Part shown: positions 26,747 to 36,706 of the stretch, in pieces
Layout: the number at the start of each line of letters is the position of its first letter
Numbering within the stretch: the first letter of the stretch is position 1
From: Gammaproteobacteria bacterium UBA1119
GTDB lineage: Bacteria; Pseudomonadota; Gammaproteobacteria; Pseudomonadales; Azotimanducaceae
Length of the DNA stretch: 52,839 nt
Assembly (NCBI GenBank): GCA_002313255.1
Contig: DCBA01000070.1
Coordinates: forward strand, 1-52,839
Reading direction: 5' to 3'
Program-made: the position numbers and the translations under genes
Notes under the pieces: generated by a model
What the model saw: the letters and a program-made list of their open reading frames with translations, nothing else
Told to the model about the DNA's origin: nothing
Databases searched by the model: none

Positions 26747-27361
26747 TTAAATCCGGTAGGTCGTCTCCGTCATGATTCGAGAAAACGAGGTCATAAGACG
26801 GCGTAACGGCATCGGGAAGGGCAAGCCGCCCGCTTTCTCCGCTGACGTGCCATGGCGCAGTTCATCTTCACGCATTCGCTCGAGAATCGCACGGCTACGA
26901 CCATCCCCTTGCGGCAGTTGATCGATATGCCGATCCAGGTGTTCAACTACCTGGTCCTCGGTCGCCGCAATAAATCCTAGACTGACCCGATCCCCGAGCG
27001 CCCCGGCAAGCGCCCCCAGCGCGCACGATGTCGCAAAGAAAATTGGATCGAGTACGCTCGGGTGTGTATCCAGTTCTTGAAGTCGCTTGCGACACCATAC
27101 CAAGTGCACAACCTCTTCTTTCGCCGCTTGCTGCATAGCCGATCGGACCTTTACATCACGTGCCGTTAATGCCTGGCCTTCATATAGTGCCTGCGCACAT
27201 ACCTCGCCAGTATGGTTAACGCGCATCAGCGACCCCGCGCGGCGTTTTTCGGCACCGGAAAGATCCGACGTTGGGGCATCGGGTACATCGTCCGTTGCCG
27301 GATGGATACCTGCGACGGTCCGCAATCCCCGATCGAATACACGAATCATCCGGTCGATCAT
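26747..27361 (-). CDS. coq7: 2-polyprenyl-3-methyl-6-methoxy-1,4-benzoquinone monooxygenase Coq7
   Basis: Hydroxylates the demethoxy precursor of ubiquinone. The 204-residue protein carries the di-iron ligands in order: NHTGEVCAQALYEGQ (Glu), AAKEEVVHLVWC (Glu, His), ATEDQVVEHLDRH (Glu) and MREDELRHGTSAE (Glu, His). The start ATG 27361 follows GGGAAA. It indicates aerobic ubiquinone synthesis. The gene is 123 bp downstream of the LLM gene and 25 bp upstream of the alkD fragment. Confidence 0.95.
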   Translation of the reverse strand: MIDRMIRVFDRGLRTVAGIHPATDDVPDAPTSDLSGAEKRRAGSLMRVNHTGEVCAQALYEGQALTARDVKVRSAMQQAAKEEVVHLVWCRKRLQELDTHPSVLDPIFFATSCALGALAGALGDRVSLGFIAATEDQVVEHLDRHIDQLPQGDGRSRAILERMREDELRHGTSAEKAGGLPFPMPLRRLMTSFSRIMTETTYRI

Positions 27362-27484
27362 CGACGCTTTCCCAGTCGGATCATACGAAGCTAGTGCCTT
27401 GATGCGTATACAACAGAATACAAAGGACTGGGGATCGTTGGCTAGAACATCGCGTGCTGCATGCGCTGGATTTATTCCCCAAAC

Positions 27485-28489
27485 TCAACTCCGAAGTAGC
27501 TCCAACAGTGACCCGAGTTCATCATCAGAAATGTTAGGAACGGCAAAACCAGTCCGACTAATTAGGCCGCCAAACCGCTCACGCATCCGTTTTACCACCG
27601 ATCGCGGATCACCGACAATCGCCAGTGTCTCAAGCACCTCGTCGGAGATAAGACGCGACATCTCGTCTCGACGATGCTGCCGATTCAGGGAAATAAGCTC
27701 ATCCTGAAGCTCTCCCCAACCATGTATTTCAAGGACCGGTCTGTATGCGACGGTGCATCCGTAGAACGCGATTCGATCTCGTATTGTGGCGATAGCCCGT
27801 ACGATCGACTCTTCATTCACTCCAGTTGCGATCAACGGCGCGTAGTCCAATTCGAATTCACTCAAACTACGACCGCTGGTCTGTAGCCCGTCCTCAATGG
27901 CGGGAAGCGTGACTTCGCGCATGTATTTCGCAGACGAGAACGGGTGCATGATCATGCCATCTGCAATCTCCGCCGCCACACGGGTCATCAATGGGCCTGT
28001 GGCGGACAACGCAATAGGTGGGCGGAGTCCCTCCGTGTTGTCAGGTGTGAACGTCGCCGGCATTAACGTGTGTTGATAATACTCACCTTCGTACTCTAAC
28101 CGCGCACCCTCGTACCAGCAGTTAAATATTGCCGTCATGGCCTCGATGAATTCACGCATCTGACGCGCAGCCTTGTGCCAGGGCATGCTGAACCGACGTT
28201 CGATATGAGGTTTAACTTGCGAGCCTAGACCCAACACCAAACGTCCCCCCGAATAGGCGTTGAGATCGTGGGCTAGGACGGCCATGGACATGGGGTTGCG
28301 GGCAAAAGCCACTGCAACCGATGTCACGAGTTCGATTCTGGAGGTCTGTCCTGCCGCGACGGCAAGTGCCATGAAGGGATCGTGGTTGAGTTCGGCGACC
28401 CGGAGACCGTCGTAACCGAGTGTTTCGAGTCGTGCCGCTTGTCGTCCGATCCCGTGCAGATCCACGGCAGTTGATGCATCTACCTTCAT
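27485..28489 (-). CDS. LLM-class flavin-dependent oxidoreductase
   Basis: A 334-residue luciferase-like monooxygenase-fold protein. Family features: an N-terminal YDGLRVAELNHDPFMALAVAAGQTSRIELVTSVAVAFARNP, then LAHDLNAYSGGRLVLGLGSQVKPHIERRF and a region with LMTRVAAEIADGMIMHPF. These resemble the group described as F420-dependent oxidoreductases in actinobacteria; in a gammaproteobacterium FMN is as likely. ATG 28489 is preceded by GAGGT. It follows purD after 22 bp, but nothing links it to purine synthesis. Substrate unknown. Confidence 0.85.
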   Translation of the reverse strand: MKVDASTAVDLHGIGRQAARLETLGYDGLRVAELNHDPFMALAVAAGQTSRIELVTSVAVAFARNPMSMAVLAHDLNAYSGGRLVLGLGSQVKPHIERRFSMPWHKAARQMREFIEAMTAIFNCWYEGARLEYEGEYYQHTLMPATFTPDNTEGLRPPIALSATGPLMTRVAAEIADGMIMHPFSSAKYMREVTLPAIEDGLQTSGRSLSEFELDYAPLIATGVNEESIVRAIATIRDRIAFYGCTVAYRPVLEIHGWGELQDELISLNRQHRRDEMSRLISDEVLETLAIVGDPRSVVKRMRERFGGLISRTGFAVPNISDDELGSLLELLRS

Positions 28490-28510
28490 ACTGACCTCAA
28501 CGTTGCACGA

Positions 28511-29794
28511 CTAACCCGACTCTCGTCGTACTGCACGATGGCCAATATCGCGACGACAATACATGTCCTTCCAACCAATGGCGTCGACGCGCTGATATGC
28601 TCGAGCTTGAGCTTCTCCCACCGAACTCCCCATCCCCACGACGCAAAGTACTCGACCACCGGCAGTTATCACGCGAGCACCATCCTCGCGCGTACCGGCG
28701 TGAAACAATTTCGTCCCGTCGATGTCTTCCGCAAGTCCACGAATTTCATGCCCTGTCTCGTAGTTGTTTGGATAGCCACCGGATGCCAGCACCACGCCAA
28801 GCGCGACGTCTTCGGCGAACGCTAACTCAACCGTCGTTAATTCCGTATCAAGAGCGCGTTGGCACAGTTCCACCAGATCCGACTCCAACCGCATCATGAC
28901 AGGCTGCGCCTCGGGATCGCCGAAACGACAGTTGAATTCGATCACTCTTGCCACCCCGGTCTCATCGATCATCAACCCCGCGTAGAGAAAACCTTGGTAC
29001 CGAATTCCGTCCGCGGCCATACCCCGGATCGTCGGATTAATGATGGTCTCCATGATTTGTTGGTGGATGTCACCGGTTACCACCGCTGCAGGCGAATACG
29101 CACCCATCCCACCGGTGTTCGGCCCTGTGTCACCAGCATCTCGGGCTTTATGGTCTTGACTACTCGCGAACGGCAGTGCCGAGTCCCCGTCCGCAACTAC
29201 AATAAAACTGGCTTCCTCACCCGGGAGAAACTCTTCAACCACAATCTCCTTCCCCGCATCCCCAAATCGCTCGCCCGACAGCATCACGCGCGCCGCATCA
29301 ACTGCCTCGGCGACCGTCCCTGCAACGACAACGCCTTTGCCGGCTGCAAGCCCATCCGCTTTGATGACGATCGGCGCACCTTCAGCTCGAATGTAGCGAT
29401 TCGCGTCAATGAACGAGGTAAACGTTTCGTATCGCGCCGTCGGGATCTCGTGGCGCGAGAGAAATTCCTTGCTGAAGGCTTTCGAACCTTCGAGCTGAGC
29501 AGCCCGCTGCGACGGTGCAAAACAGCGAAGATCCCGCGCATCAAAAAAATCTCGAATACCGGCAACCAACGGACCTTCTGGACCAACAATCGTCAAGCCA
29601 ACGTCGTTCGATGCAGCAAAAGTCGCAAGGGCAGTAAAATCATCGACCGCAATGTTGACATTCCGGCAGCCGGGTTCAGCTGCGGTTCCCGGATTTCCGG
29701 GCGCAACAAAAACGGTCTCCACTAGGGTTGAGTGCGATGCCTTCCACGCAAGTGCGTGTTCGCGACCTCCGCCGCCAACCACCAGTACGTTCAT
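28511..29794 (-). CDS. purD: phosphoribosylamine-glycine ligase PurD (GAR synthetase)
   Basis: Second step of de novo purine synthesis: joins glycine to phosphoribosylamine with ATP. The 427 residues show the N-terminal [30 protein letters not shown], the ATP-grasp [58 protein letters not shown], and the metal-binding [17 protein letters not shown] 29794 follows AAGGA. It lies 35 bp after purH; the purH-purD order is standard. Confidence 0.97.
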   Translation of the reverse strand: MNVLVVGGGGREHALAWKASHSTLVETVFVAPGNPGTAAEPGCRNVNIAVDDFTALATFAASNDVGLTIVGPEGPLVAGIRDFFDARDLRCFAPSQRAAQLEGSKAFSKEFLSRHEIPTARYETFTSFIDANRYIRAEGAPIVIKADGLAAGKGVVVAGTVAEAVDAARVMLSGERFGDAGKEIVVEEFLPGEEASFIVVADGDSALPFASSQDHKARDAGDTGPNTGGMGAYSPAAVVTGDIHQQIMETIINPTIRGMAADGIRYQGFLYAGLMIDETGVARVIEFNCRFGDPEAQPVMMRLESDLVELCQRALDTELTTVELAFAEDVALGVVLASGGYPNNYETGHEIRGLAEDIDGTKLFHAGTREDGARVITAGGRVLCVVGMGSSVGEAQARAYQRVDAIGWKDMYCRRDIGHRAVRRESG

Positions 29795-29829
29795 GTGTCC
29801 TTGCCCCTTAATCCATCCCGCTCGAGCAA

Positions 29830-31374
29830 TCAGTGTCGAAAATGCCGAACCCCGGTAAACACCATCGCCATGCCGTGTTCATTCGCCGCCTCGATCACCT
29901 CATCGTCTCGCACGGAACCACCTGGTTGTATCACAGCACTAATCCCAACTTCGGCGGCGGCATCGATCCCGTCGCGGAACGGGAAAAACGCATCGGACGC
30001 CATCACGGACTTCACCACGGCAAGACCCTCGTCCGCTGCCTTCATGGCCGCGATCCTTGCACTTATCACTCGACTCATTTGACCAGCACCCACACCGACG
30101 GTACGTCCGGCTCGTGCGAAAACGATGGCGTTGGACTTGACGAACCAAGCTACACGCCAGGCAAATTCGAGGTCACGTCGTTCCGCGTCCGTCGGGCTTC
30201 GCGTTGTAACGATTCTAATGCCTGCCTCGTCCAAACATCGTTCATCCGCCTCTTGCACGAGAATGCCACCGCCCACACGCTTAAATTCCATCCCTCGCCG
30301 TGTATTCTCGTGTGTTCCCGTCGTTAAAACGCGCAGATTCTTGCGTTGTTGCGCCTCGTCAAGAACACCTGGCGCAATACTCGGCGCGACGACCACTTCG
30401 GCAAATTGATTTGTAACAACCGCGGCCATCGTAATCATATCGAGGGGTCGGTTGAACGCGATAATCCCTCCAAACGCCGAGGTCGGATCCGTTGCGAATG
30501 CATGCGTGTATGCTTCACCGATCGAATCCGCGATCGCTACACCGCATGGGTTCGCATGTTTAACAATCACACAGGCCGGATCATCGAACACGTTCACGCA
30601 CTGAATGGCGGCGTCGGTATCCGCCACATTGTTGTACGAAAGTGCCTTACCTTGGTGCTGCTCCAACGCCGCAACGGTCCCAGGAGACGGATTTTTCTCG
30701 GTGTAAAACGCCGCTTGCTGATGAGGATTTTCTCCGTATCTCATCGCATCGCGCAGTTCGAATTTTAGATTCAGCACTTCCGGAAAACGTTCGTTAACCG
30801 ACAAATAGCCCGCGATCGCAGCATCATATCCGGCCGTATGCCGAAACGCTTTCGCGGCCATTTTTTCCCGAAACGAGAGATCTATGATGCCCTTAGCAAT
30901 CCGATCGGCTACTTCGACGTAGTCGTCCGGGTCGACAACCACCAAAACGTCACCATGGTTTTTTGCCGCCGAACGCACCATCGCTGGACCACCAATATCA
31001 ATATTTTCAATCGCCAATTCGCGATCGCAATCATCGCGTTCAACGGTCGCCTCGAACGGGTATAGATTGACGACGACGAGATCGATCGGAGCGATTCCGT
31101 GATCTTTCATCAGCTCTTCATCCAACGCCCGACGGCCCAAAATTCCTCCGTGGACCTTGGGATGCAGCGTCTTAACACGACCGTCCATGATCTCCGGAAA
31201 CCCTGTGTATTGAGCTACGTCCCTTACCGGAAACCCCGCGGCCTCAATCGCCTTATAGGTACCCCCTGTCGACAGAATATCCACACCGCTCTGATGGAGT
31301 TGGTTCACCAGAATTTCGATGTCGCGTTTGTCCGAGACGCTTATGAGCGCGCGAGCAATGGTCAACTGTGTCAC
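29830..31374 (-). CDS. purH: bifunctional AICAR transformylase / IMP cyclohydrolase PurH
   Basis: Performs the last two steps of IMP synthesis. Length 514 (typical about 520-530). The N-terminal cyclohydrolase domain has [49 protein letters not shown] and VVNLYPF; the C-terminal transformylase domain has [18 protein letters not shown] [47 protein letters not shown] and [14 protein letters not shown]. The start is GTG 31374. It follows dusB after 34 bp; fis, which often lies between them, is absent. Confidence 0.97.
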   Translation of the reverse strand: MTQLTIARALISVSDKRDIEILVNQLHQSGVDILSTGGTYKAIEAAGFPVRDVAQYTGFPEIMDGRVKTLHPKVHGGILGRRALDEELMKDHGIAPIDLVVVNLYPFEATVERDDCDRELAIENIDIGGPAMVRSAAKNHGDVLVVVDPDDYVEVADRIAKGIIDLSFREKMAAKAFRHTAGYDAAIAGYLSVNERFPEVLNLKFELRDAMRYGENPHQQAAFYTEKNPSPGTVAALEQHQGKALSYNNVADTDAAIQCVNVFDDPACVIVKHANPCGVAIADSIGEAYTHAFATDPTSAFGGIIAFNRPLDMITMAAVVTNQFAEVVVAPSIAPGVLDEAQQRKNLRVLTTGTHENTRRGMEFKRVGGGILVQEADERCLDEAGIRIVTTRSPTDAERRDLEFAWRVAWFVKSNAIVFARAGRTVGVGAGQMSRVISARIAAMKAADEGLAVVKSVMASDAFFPFRDGIDAAAEVGISAVIQPGGSVRDDEVIEAANEHGMAMVFTGVRHFRH

Positions 31375-31408
31375 GTCGTTAATTCAGTCCTTGTTCTCTT
31401 GGGCTCGA

Positions 31409-32410
31409 TCACGCAGCTTTATCCAGCGTTGGATTTAGTTCGCTTAGAAAGCGTTGCTGTAACTCTGGGTCGTCGAGACGGTTAAATAACTTGATCCTTT
31501 GTTCATCGACTTGCAGGCGTTGCAAGTACCATTGGACGTGTTTACGGACAATCTTGACGCCGCGTTCTACACCGTAAAACCGGTGCATTGCATCGAGATG
31601 TTCTCGCATGATCGCTACGCGCTCAACGAAATCTAGTTCTTGCGCCACCTTCCCAGCAAGGCCTCGAGCTATGTATCCGGGTAGCCACGGTGCCCCAAGC
31701 GCGGATCTCCCGATCATGACACCAGCAGCACCCGTCCGTTCAACGACGCTCTTCGCTTTATCGACATCGCCGATATCGCCATTGGCGAATACCGGAATGG
31801 CGACGGAGGTGACAACTTCCGACACGGTTTGGTACTCGGCACACCCTTTAAAACGACATGCCCTGGTTCGGCCATGTACGGTGAGCGCAGATACTCCTGA
31901 TGCTTCCGCAATGCGTGCAATCGTGACCGCATTTTTCGTGTTAGGACACCAGCCAGTTCGAATTTTTAGCGTGACAGGAACTTCGACCGCTTTGACAACC
32001 GCTTCTAGGATTGATCGAACAAGGCCTTCGTCCCGCAAAAGTGCAGATCCTGCCGCTTTGTCGCACACTTTCTTCGCCGGACAGCCCATGTTGATGTCAA
32101 TAATCTGCGCACCATCGTCCGCATGCCATCGCGCGGCATCAGCCAACCACTTTGGCTCGGCCCCCGCGATTTGGACGGCGGCGGGTTGAATACGGCGATC
32201 CAGCGATCGCCGTTCAATGGATTTACGCGTGTGCCATAGGTCGGGACGAGCAACAGTCATTTCACCGTACACCAAGCCAGCGCCCAGCCGCCACGCCAGT
32301 TGCCGAAAAGGCAAATCGGTAATACCCGCCATCGGTGCTAACAGCACCGAATTGGCTAATTTGTAGGGACCGATTGCGACCACGGGCAGCCCACCAATGG
32401 CTGTAAACAT
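31409..32410 (-). CDS. dusB: tRNA-dihydrouridine synthase B
   Basis: An FMN enzyme that reduces uridines in the D-loop of tRNAs. Key motifs: LLAPMAGITDLPFRQLAWRLGAG, AVQIAGAEP, IIDINMGCPAKKVCDKAAGSALL with the catalytic Cys, VTLKIRTGW, LTVHGRTRACRF, IPVFANGDIGD and GVMIGRSALGAPW. The 333 residues agree with the family. ATG 32410 has no visible Shine-Dalgarno; a GTG nine codons later (32383), preceded by GGTGGG, would also be acceptable. It lies between prmA and purH. Confidence 0.95.
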   Translation of the reverse strand: MFTAIGGLPVVAIGPYKLANSVLLAPMAGITDLPFRQLAWRLGAGLVYGEMTVARPDLWHTRKSIERRSLDRRIQPAAVQIAGAEPKWLADAARWHADDGAQIIDINMGCPAKKVCDKAAGSALLRDEGLVRSILEAVVKAVEVPVTLKIRTGWCPNTKNAVTIARIAEASGVSALTVHGRTRACRFKGCAEYQTVSEVVTSVAIPVFANGDIGDVDKAKSVVERTGAAGVMIGRSALGAPWLPGYIARGLAGKVAQELDFVERVAIMREHLDAMHRFYGVERGVKIVRKHVQWYLQRLQVDEQRIKLFNRLDDPELQQRFLSELNPTLDKAA

Positions 32411-32451
32411 CCATCATAACGCTTATAGATTCGGTGACAAAAAGGCCCACC

Positions 32452-33309
32452 TCAGGCGCGACTGCCGTGTAACAAGACCCATCCCTCTTCAATCACCGGT
32501 GGCGCAAAAATGATCCCTCCGTATGCGGCTCGTATTTCATCGACTTGGGCAACGAGTATTCCCGACAGTAGCATTTGGCCTCCGTGTCCCAGTCGTTGAA
32601 TTAACGTGGAAGACAATTTGATCAACGTCCCGGCAAGAATGTTCGCAATCACCACATCGAAACGGCCGTTGGCACATGCTGCGGTGGTTGCACCGACTTC
32701 GACGGCGACCTGGTTATAGGCAGCATTATCGCGACAAGCAGACAAGGCCTGAAGGTCGTGGTCGACGGCGACAACAGTCTTCGCGCCCCGTTTGGCCGAA
32801 CCGATCGCCAAAACGCCGGATCCACATCCATAATCCAGAACACTTCGATTGCGAAGATCCGCCGTGCCGAGCCAGCGGAGGCACAGAGCCGTAGTCACGT
32901 GCCCACCGGTGCCAAACGCAAGACCGGGGTCTAGCCGGATCACGCCCGCCTCATTATCGTGGGACGCGTCACGCGGGACCACGGATAGTCCACCGAAATC
33001 GAGTTCGCTCGCTGTCGCCGTGCCGTGAATGGACCAATCATCATCACCCAAGAAATCGAGTTGCACCACGTCGAACCCAGCCGTTCGGACAAGCGTTCGG
33101 ACCCCCTCAACATCGGTCTCCAAGGGGAACAAGGCCTCCACAGCAACGCTCGGCCACAAGCGCAGCTCCCCCGGACCGGGCTCTAGGACATCCCCACCGT
33201 CGTTCCCATAGAACGAAACAGCCAACGCTCCGTTAATCACCAGAACGTCGGCCAATTGCTCAGCAAGCTCGCTGGCTACCGCGTTTAGCCGAACACGGAA
33301 CCAAGCCAA
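32452..33309 (-). CDS. prmA: ribosomal protein L11 methyltransferase PrmA
   Basis: Methylates ribosomal protein L11. The 285-residue product has the N-terminal substrate-recognition domain (WFRVRLNAVASELAEQLADVL) and a class I SAM domain with LDPGLAFGTGGHVTTALCLRWL, VLDYGCGSGVLAIGSAKRGA, VVAVDHD and VVIANILAGTLI. The start is TTG 33309, only six bases after the accB stop; the alignment to the family start (PWIQLKLN-type) supports it and no ATG is near. In many relatives accC lies between accB and prmA; it is missing here. Confidence 0.94.
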   Translation of the reverse strand: MAWFRVRLNAVASELAEQLADVLVINGALAVSFYGNDGGDVLEPGPGELRLWPSVAVEALFPLETDVEGVRTLVRTAGFDVVQLDFLGDDDWSIHGTATASELDFGGLSVVPRDASHDNEAGVIRLDPGLAFGTGGHVTTALCLRWLGTADLRNRSVLDYGCGSGVLAIGSAKRGAKTVVAVDHDLQALSACRDNAAYNQVAVEVGATTAACANGRFDVVIANILAGTLIKLSSTLIQRLGHGGQMLLSGILVAQVDEIRAAYGGIIFAPPVIEEGWVLLHGSRA

Positions 33310-33315
33310 GAGAAG

Positions 33316-33720
33316 TCAGATGATCCGCATCAACGGCGTACCGGATTCGATTGCCTGACCGTTGGCAACGAGAACCTCGACGACCGTTCCATCACAGTCC
33401 GCCTCGATTTGGTTCATCATCTTCATGCTCTCGATGATGCAAAGGACCTTCCCCATCGACACTTTATCTCCCTCAGCGACAAACGCGTGTTCGCCCGGAG
33501 CCGGCGAACGGTAGAACGTCCCGGCCATCGGTGCGGCGACGATCTGACCTTCGCCGACGGGTGCTGAGACGATCTTTTCGGTCAGCGTCGGAGCACTCGA
33601 TTGTCGAACGATCTCTCCACGCGCAATACGGATGCTTTCCTCGCCGGTCTTAACCTCAAGCTCCCGGACGTCCGATTCCTCAACCAACTCAATCAGTTTT
33701 TTGATCTTCCGAAGATCCAT
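33316..33720 (-). CDS. accB: acetyl-CoA carboxylase biotin carboxyl carrier protein AccB
   Basis: Carries biotin between the carboxylase and transferase steps that make malonyl-CoA for fatty acid synthesis. The 134 residues have the N-terminal [18 protein letters not shown], an Ala/Pro-containing linker, and a biotinyl domain with the acceptor Lys100 in CIIESMKMMNQIEAD. Two ATGs occur in tandem (33723 and 33720); I prefer the second because GGAG lies five bases before it and the family begins MD(I/L)RKIKKLI. It overlaps aroQ. No accC follows, so biotin carboxylase must be encoded elsewhere. Confidence 0.95.
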   Translation of the reverse strand: MDLRKIKKLIELVEESDVRELEVKTGEESIRIARGEIVRQSSAPTLTEKIVSAPVGEGQIVAAPMAGTFYRSPAPGEHAFVAEGDKVSMGKVLCIIESMKMMNQIEADCDGTVVEVLVANGQAIESGTPLMRII

Positions 33721-34160
33721 CATTGCTCCAGCGTATTGATTGCGGTACTGAGCGCGTATTCATACCCGGCCGAGCCCAACCCCGATATCACCGCTGTCGC
33801 AATATCGGAGAGGTAGGACTGATGGCGAAACGTTTCCCGCGCGTACACGTTCGATAGGTGGACTTCAATAAATGGTAGATCCACCGCCAGTAGCGCATCG
33901 CGAAGCGCAACACTGGTGTGTGTCAACGCTGCCGGATTGATGACGATAAAGCCGGTGTCGTCGTTTGCCGCATTCTGAATGGCCTCGACGAGATCCGATT
34001 CCGCATTGCTCTGCAAGGTTGTCAGCTCAACTCCACGCGACGTCGCAAGCCGTTGCAGTTCGGTATTGATATCTGCCAGCGTGGCGGAACCGTAGATCTC
34101 AGGTTCTCGCGTACCCAATAGGTTTAGATTGGGGCCATGTAATACCAGTATCCTCGGCAT
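33720..34160 (-). CDS. aroQ: type II 3-dehydroquinate dehydratase
   Basis: Third step of the shikimate pathway, feeding chorismate to TrpE. The 146 residues show [21 protein letters not shown] (catalytic Tyr), [36 protein letters not shown] and [26 protein letters not shown] 34160 is chosen because GAGGTGG stands eight bases upstream and the family begins right before ILVLHGPN; a GTG at 34175 would add five residues. The aroQ-accB order is the usual one in gammaproteobacteria. About 80 bp separate it from dsbD. Confidence 0.96.
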   Translation of the reverse strand: MPRILVLHGPNLNLLGTREPEIYGSATLADINTELQRLATSRGVELTTLQSNAESDLVEAIQNAANDDTGFIVINPAALTHTSVALRDALLAVDLPFIEVHLSNVYARETFRHQSYLSDIATAVISGLGSAGYEYALSTAINTLEQ

Positions 34161-34241
34161 TCGACGACGATCCACCTCGAAAAACGCAGTATGACATGAT
34201 CACTCCTCAATTTCATTCATTTGCTTACACGTTAGCCGAAC

Positions 34242-35939
34242 TTACGGGATTTTAATCGCCAAATAGTTGTCAAGTTTTCTTAAAAGTAGGCTTGGGGTGA
34301 GCAATTGGGGAAGAATCCTAGGTTGACTTCTTGGCGGGAAAAACACGTAAAGTGGGACGCCAGAACGGTTAAATGTTGTTAAAAGGTCGGAAACCGACGA
34401 ATCCCGTCGGGTCCAATCGGCTTTAATATAAACAATGCCGTTAGTCTCAAAATAATCCTGGACTCGATCTGTAGCGAGGGTTGTCCGTTCATTCGCCAAG
34501 CACGTCACACACCAAGACGCTGTGATATTTAAGAACACCGGTCGGCCAGATGCCCGCGCAGTCTCGAACGCAGCAACGTCGAACCGATTCTCCGCGGATT
34601 CCTTTCGCGTCGATTCGTCGAGCACACTTGTAACACCCCAGACGACGGCGACGACCAGGGCAAGTCCTGCACTCCATACCCGACTCATCCGAGCACTATT
34701 ATTCATGCCAAGCCAACTGAGTAAACCCAGTCCGACGCTACCCGCTAGTAGCACCAGAACGGCGTCGGCGCCCGCTTGTCGAGCCAACACCCAGGTCAGC
34801 CATACGGCGGTCAAAAACATCGGAAATGCCATGGCCTGTTTCATCGTCACCATCCATGCACCGGGTTTCGGCAATCGACGAGCAATCGCTGGAAAGCCCG
34901 TGATCAATACATACGGTGCCGCCATACCGATACCAAGAACCACCATCACAAGAAGCAACGCACCCGTTCCGCGGCTCAACCCGTACCCCATCGCCGACGC
35001 CATGAACGGAACGGTACACGGCGTCGCAACCACGACGGCAATAATCCCCGTCAGAAAGGCGCTCGGTTTACTCATGGCTACCCCGAAACCAGGCAACTCA
35101 AGTACGCCAAGCAAATTCAAGCCCATCGCGAAAAACAAGACCGTCATTGCAGAAACAAACCCGGGTTCCTGCAACTGAAAGCCCCAGCCAACGGCTTCAC
35201 CTGCCGTTCGTAAAGATGCCAATAACACGCCGAGAACGAGAAATGTGGATACTACGCCCGACGCGTAGCCAAACGCGTGCGTGAGCCCTCGCCCGCTTCG
35301 AGCAATATCTAGAACGGTCACAGCCTTAATGGCGAGGACAGGGAACACGCACGGCATCAAATTAAGCAGAAATCCAGCGAGCAGTGCCGAACCAACCACA
35401 ACCCACATCGACACATCGTTCGTTCCTATCCCATTCTTTGCTAACGCCTCCACCGTGTAGCTTTCCGGAACCAACGTCCACTCACGCGTTTCAGGTGGAT
35501 AACAGAGGCCATAATCGGCACAACCCTGGTACGTAATTCCGATCCGTAAAGGACCAGTTTGTTCGATGACTGGAATACGGACGTGTACTTCGTCGTAATA
35601 GACCTCCACTTCCCCGAAGTAGTCGTCAACTTTTTCTATGCCGACAGGAATGATTGGCTGTCCAAGCGTCCCGCCTGAATCCAATGAAAACGCGAAGCGA
35701 TGTCGGTAAAGGTAATATCCGGGCGGCATACGCCAACGCACTTCGATGTGGCCATCATCCGATAGCGACACATCCATCTGATAGGCTTCGTCGACACTGA
35801 GAAACGTTGGTTGTTCCGTCAGAACGTCTGTCCCAACAAAATTGACGGGGCTCTCAGCTGCCGCAGCCAAAGACATCACGACCATCGCCGCCATCGAGGC
35901 AACGGTCCGGTCAATCCATTTGGGGGTCACAAGCAGCAT
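34242..35939 (-). CDS. dsbD: thiol:disulfide interchange protein DsbD
   Basis: Carries electrons from cytoplasmic thioredoxin to periplasmic DsbC, DsbG and CcmG-type proteins. 565 residues in three parts. After a signal peptide comes a periplasmic alpha domain with a Cys pair (YQGCADYGLCYPP). The central membrane domain has about eight helices, with Cys in NLMPCVFPV and VATPCTVPFM. The C-terminal thioredoxin-like domain has FLNITASWCVTCLANE (C477 and C480). The start ATG 35939 is divergent from the lipoprotein/PCu(A)C pair by about 90 bp, a layout that suggests a shared role in periplasmic redox and metal handling. Confidence 0.95.
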   Translation of the reverse strand: MLLVTPKWIDRTVASMAAMVVMSLAAAAESPVNFVGTDVLTEQPTFLSVDEAYQMDVSLSDDGHIEVRWRMPPGYYLYRHRFAFSLDSGGTLGQPIIPVGIEKVDDYFGEVEVYYDEVHVRIPVIEQTGPLRIGITYQGCADYGLCYPPETREWTLVPESYTVEALAKNGIGTNDVSMWVVVGSALLAGFLLNLMPCVFPVLAIKAVTVLDIARSGRGLTHAFGYASGVVSTFLVLGVLLASLRTAGEAVGWGFQLQEPGFVSAMTVLFFAMGLNLLGVLELPGFGVAMSKPSAFLTGIIAVVVATPCTVPFMASAMGYGLSRGTGALLLVMVVLGIGMAAPYVLITGFPAIARRLPKPGAWMVTMKQAMAFPMFLTAVWLTWVLARQAGADAVLVLLAGSVGLGLLSWLGMNNSARMSRVWSAGLALVVAVVWGVTSVLDESTRKESAENRFDVAAFETARASGRPVFLNITASWCVTCLANERTTLATDRVQDYFETNGIVYIKADWTRRDSSVSDLLTTFNRSGVPLYVFFPPRSQPRILPQLLTPSLLLRKLDNYLAIKIP

Positions 35940-36028
35940 GACGAAATTGTCCCTCGTCGCAAGAGATAGACCGCGGCGTGTTTGTACACTATATACGGCA
36001 TGGGAAACCAGGAATCATTGACACGCAC

Positions 36029-36706
36029 ATGCGCCTTCTAATCTTTTTCGCATCAGTAGCGCTCGCGCTCGGCGCATGTTCCGTGATTCCGCCCTCGTCG
36101 ACGCCTCCGCCAACGGTTCCGAACGCCATTGATTGGGATCGCGTTGAATATCTTTTGAATCGCGCCGAAGTCGCCCTTCACAAAGGTCAGCTCGACGCGC
36201 CAAACGACGATAACGCGTTCGCGTGGTATCAACGGGTGCTGGAAATCGCGCCCGATCAACCGGACGCGACCTACGGGCTCGAACGCATCGCCGAGCGATA
36301 TATCGAGCGCGCGATGGCTGCGATCGCCCGAGAAGCCTGGATAGCCGCACGTGCCGAACTCGATTTCGCAGAACAAATCGACCGCGATTCCGCCGGGATC
36401 CTTGTCCTACGCCGCCAGATCAAACTGCTTGAAAATGCGCGAAGGTGGTCGCTGACTTTGCCTGCCGACGAAGTGCGCCGACGTAGTCGGTTCGCTTCGC
36501 TGAAACTCAAGAATTTCAGCCCGACAACACGTGCATCCAACGCGAGAGTGCTGATACGTGCCGGCAGTGATGCCGACGGCCGATGGATGTACGAACAGCT
36601 CAACGATGGACCAGGACAACGTCGCATCCGAGGAGAGATCGAAATCGGATTACCACCACAGGTACGCGTATTGGTAATTCCGTTGGAGGACCGCAGTGCA
36701 CTTTAG
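36029..36706 (+). CDS. putative outer-membrane lipoprotein with TPR-like helices
   Basis: A 225-residue product from ATG 36029. It starts with a short signal peptide and a lipobox L14-G15-A16-C17 followed by Ser, which favours the outer membrane. A Pro/Ser-rich spacer (PPSSTPPPTVP) comes next. Residues 30-130 are helical with repeats resembling TPRs (AEVALHKGQLDAP...AFAWYQRVLEIAPDQPDATYGLERIAERYIERA). The C-terminal half is a basic region. The open frame upstream to 35978 lacks a signal. It overlaps the PCu(A)C gene by 11 bp and is divergent from dsbD. I do not recognise a named family; a role in envelope protein or metal handling is inference. Confidence 0.65.
   Translation: MRLLIFFASVALALGACSVIPPSSTPPPTVPNAIDWDRVEYLLNRAEVALHKGQLDAPNDDNAFAWYQRVLEIAPDQPDATYGLERIAERYIERAMAAIAREAWIAARAELDFAEQIDRDSAGILVLRRQIKLLENARRWSLTLPADEVRRRSRFASLKLKNFSPTTRASNARVLIRAGSDADGRWMYEQLNDGPGQRRIRGEIEIGLPPQVRVLVIPLEDRSAL

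Noticed and set aside
29284..29725. Long open frames opposite purD and other core genes.
   Set aside because: They are antisense shadows of well-supported genes and show no family motifs.
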